Below are positions 61,231 to 64,000 of a DNA stretch of 64,000 nucleotides, one piece after another. A program made the position numbers and the translations under genes. Each line of letters starts with the position of its first letter. Positions within the stretch are counted from its first letter, which is position 1. Below the pieces are notes generated by a model. It was not told where the DNA came from and searched no databases. It saw nothing but the letters and a program-made list of their open reading frames with translations. Source of the stretch: Saccharina japonica (taxonomy: Eukaryota > Sar > Phaeophyceae > Laminariales > Laminariaceae); the NCBI GenBank assembly GCA_008828725.1, contig MEHQ01003458.1, positions 65,313-129,312 on the forward strand, read 5' to 3'.

Positions 61231-64000
61231 GTGAGTAGGTGGTGGTGGTGGTGGTGGTTGGTGATGTTTTTTTTGGTGTTTTTGTTTTTGGTGTTTGCTA
61301 TTTTATTTTTGCTGCGACTATAGTTGCGTTTTCTTTTTCTTGGGAGGGCGGGTGGGGAAGCCGACTAAGAGAACCACGACACTTTTCAAGACAGTTACTG
61401 CGCTGATAGAGTCTTTAAGATAATGCGGTATTACCCCGGCTAACTTAAACTAGATATTACCGGCCAAGAGAGACCATGCATATACTAGCAATGTCAAAGT
61501 TAGGCGATCAGGGACGAATCGCCAGTTGGGCACCTTGTGTGATTCTTCGAACTATAGTATATAGCTTAACAGCGATCGAAATGTACACCCTTGTTTTGCG
61601 TCTCGACGTACGTTTGGCATACCTTCAGCCCTGTATATATTACCGGCTCTGGTATATTCATATGCGCCGGCGTCTCGCTCTCTCCTGCCTGTGCTATATT
61701 TACTGCCAGTCATGACGTGTACACGCCTTTCGGCTGCTTCATTCAACTCGCTTTCTTTCTTCGACGGCGTAGACTGCTACTGTTATACACGACAAGCCAC
61801 CGTCACACGCTCTCGCTCACCCACTCCTACCGAGTTTTCCAGCGTCGATAACACGCAATCACACGTGACAACCCTACAATCAGACTAAGAAAATGTACAT
61901 CCGAGAATTCACCTGATTCTAGAGCATACCTGACTCTAAGACCATCGTGACCGGAAGTTCGACACGGCAGACCCCTACATAAAGAAACAGAAAATCGGTC
62001 AGGCTTCTGATTCTTACTGTATTGCAAAAACAATAGTCGTCACAGGGATCGATAATGGACAGACCTAACTTCAAGAAATAGAGCCAGAACCTTCACACTC
62101 TGGCTGAGCTCGACACTGTCTCCATCATGGCCCGCTCGCCGAAGACTTTGACCGTCGGGAAGAGATAGGAGATCATCGACGGCTGCCGCCCCATACCGAC
62201 TTCTGGTACGGTAGCGCCCAGCGATTTTCGCTGAAGAAGAGCAACGGTGAGGAGTGGGATGGAGTGGGAGAGGCGGGGGAAGCGGGGGGGGCGTGTACTC
62301 ATATGTTATGTGCACGGCCGTAAGTCATTAGACCATAGACCTGCTCGCATGCCGCCTAACAATGCCGGGACGGAGGCGCGTTGGTTCACCACCAGCAACA
62401 TTGCTTGCACCAACGCGAAAAACGCCGTGCAGCGTATTCGGGAGGGGGGGGGGGGAAGTCAGGGTAGGGCGAGTAAGGGGAGGTTCAATGGAGTAAGGGG
62501 GTCATAGACATAGAGTAGAGAGGGCGGAAATAAAAAGGTGGGGCTAGATGAAGACGAGTGGGGCGGGGGGGATTCATGTCGTGGCACGGCCGTAGTCGTA
62601 GCCAATAGACCCGTATCCCTAGATGCCGGACGGAGCAAGGGGGGGTACTCGATATTACACGCCGGTAGTCGTAGGCCATAGACCTCGCATCCCCGCACAA
62701 TGTCGGACGGTTTGAGCACGTCGGTTTCACCGACGATCCAGGCAAAACATTTGCGAGCAACCAAGCGCGAAAGCGCCTTGGAGTGTTCGGGGAGTCGCTA
62801 AGAAGGTGGGGGGGCGGCGTGACGTAAATATGTTATGGCCATTATGCGGAAGTCATTTGAACCGATGACCTCGCACTTCCGACCGAGAAGCGGAGCACGT
62901 TCTCTACTGCCTGAATGGATGACACATGCCGTTCAAAAACATTTGGGTGGCTCATCACGTATTCCATGGGGGTGTAACTTCATATCCATAGCACAATTAC
63001 ATCAACATCTGAGCGCCGTAAGGCGAAAAGACAATAAAATAAAACAAAAAAAAGTACACCAAAATCTATGCGTGACATAAACCCGCGACAGGAACAGAAA
63101 ACGAAACGAAGAAAAAAAATCATTGAAAAAAAAAAACGCACCGTTGCTCGTGGGAGTCTGTGAGCTGCTGATCTTCAGCCTGACATGACGGCCTCGTTAA
63201 CAGATCCGGCGCGGTCTTCAACGCCGCTCGTATCTTCGCGTGAAGCTGCAACACACCATCAGAGCGCGCACCGAGAGGCGGCGAAAAGCGGGCGACAATG
63301 GGGCGGGGGGTATTCATTTTCATGCATGGCCGTATTTCGTATGAACCATAGCCCTCGCATCCCTACAATGCGGGACGGAGCACGTTGGGTTTTTTCAAAA
63401 CTGGATCAGCAAGACATCATGGTAAGGCAACCAAACGCGAAAGACCTGAGTCTGTTGGACGAGTCGCATGAAAGGTTGAGTTGCACCCTAACTCAGAAAA
63501 AAAACACACACACACACTTTAGGTAATATACTGACGTGCGTATAAAAAAACCCACAAAGCAGACAGCACCGCGCCGCACAATTCGGTACAGTACATGACA
63601 CTAAACTCAATAGAATTGAACCGTTTTCGCACTAAAACGCGCACACGCATAACTAAAAAATCATCACTGATCCATGGACAAGCAACACATACCCCCCCCC
63701 CCCCTCCGCCCCGCCCTAATCCTCTCAGGCTCAACTGGCACTCTTCCAAAGGCAGATGCCGCGCCTCCCTCCTTCAAACACCGTCTATCGTATTCGTTTT
63801 CGTTAAGGCACGGCCGCAAAAAGCGACTAACACAACGGATTTCGACCGAGCAATACCATGGGTTAAACCGTGAACGCCGCCTGCCCCCTCGTCTCTCCCT
63901 CCACAGTGACCTTCCCTCCCCCTCCCTCCTCTGCCTCCCATGCTTCTCACCCTGCCCGACCGCCCGGTCACCGTTACGCGGCGGAGGCATAAACTTCCCG
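61231..64000. other. Sequence after the last recognised formin exon
   Basis: The final formin exon should be here, but I could not fix it. Reading through the donor gives a Trp/Phe/Leu-rich tail that looks like intron. An acceptor at about 63906 (CCCTCCACAG) would give an immediate TGA stop in phase 0. The rest is degraded family iv sequence and AT-rich DNA. Confidence 0.5.
62285..63500 (-). mobile_element. Degraded family iv copies
   Basis: Repeated GTACTC..GCACGGCCGTA..CATAGAC..CATCCC..ATGCCGG motifs at about 62290, 62570, 62645 and 63305, with many single-base gains and losses compared with 57140-58195. Either old copies or poor base accuracy. Confidence 0.65.

Overview
This window is nuclear DNA from a eukaryote with intron-rich genes and many young repeats, most likely a photosynthetic stramenopile such as a brown alga of the Ectocarpus type. 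The grounds are: GT-AG spliced genes whose short GC-rich exons sit in repeat-filled introns; a duplicated exon carrying the photoactive LOV signature GRNCRFLQ in a form typical of aureochromes, which occur only in photosynthetic stramenopiles; and a gene for a flagellar dynein-assembly factor. Exons were called by joining phase-compatible splice sites around conserved peptides, because no gene here has a long uninterrupted ORF.

Layout. Bases 1-2.9 kb hold MITE and minisatellite debris and at most one doubtful minus-strand exon. Bases 2876 to about 8480 are a tandem triplication with a unit of about 2.2 kb. Each unit contains one exon of the minus-strand gene, and the two complete units also contain an orphan LOV exon. 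Bases 21980 down to 2936 carry a minus-strand homologue of DNAAF9 (Shulin/C20orf194), which packages outer-arm dyneins for cilia. At least fifteen exons plus three copies of a further exon are visible; the first exon(s) and the C-terminal quarter are not. Bases 23317-29548 carry a complete seven-exon plus-strand extended SDR (dihydroflavonol-4-reductase/cinnamoyl-CoA-reductase type, 366 aa), arranged divergently from DNAAF9. Bases 29.5-38.3 kb are mostly repeats, including a (CTA)n array of about 500 bp. Bases 38354-61230 carry eighteen exons of a plus-strand diaphanous-related formin (GBD/FH3, FH1, FH2, DAD-like tail); its introns are packed with minisatellites, SINEs, MITEs and poly(C)-ended repeats. 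Bases 61.2-64 kb are again repeats.

The repeats form clear families: (i) an element of about 105 bp with TTACGG(A/G)GG termini, apparently at TA targets; (ii) a GGGCCCG-ended hairpin MITE with a TTA/TAA target duplication (PIF/Harbinger type), one copy nested inside family i; (iii) a tRNA-derived SINE with a strongly conserved 3' end; (iv) a dispersed element of about 0.5 kb whose copies end in poly(C); (v) a GATCTGTAT minisatellite-linked element. The formin and the dynein-assembly factor both serve cytoskeletal or flagellar functions, but nothing suggests the three genes act as one pathway. The most unusual structure is the triplicated DNAAF9 exon interleaved with a phase-0/phase-0 LOV exon.
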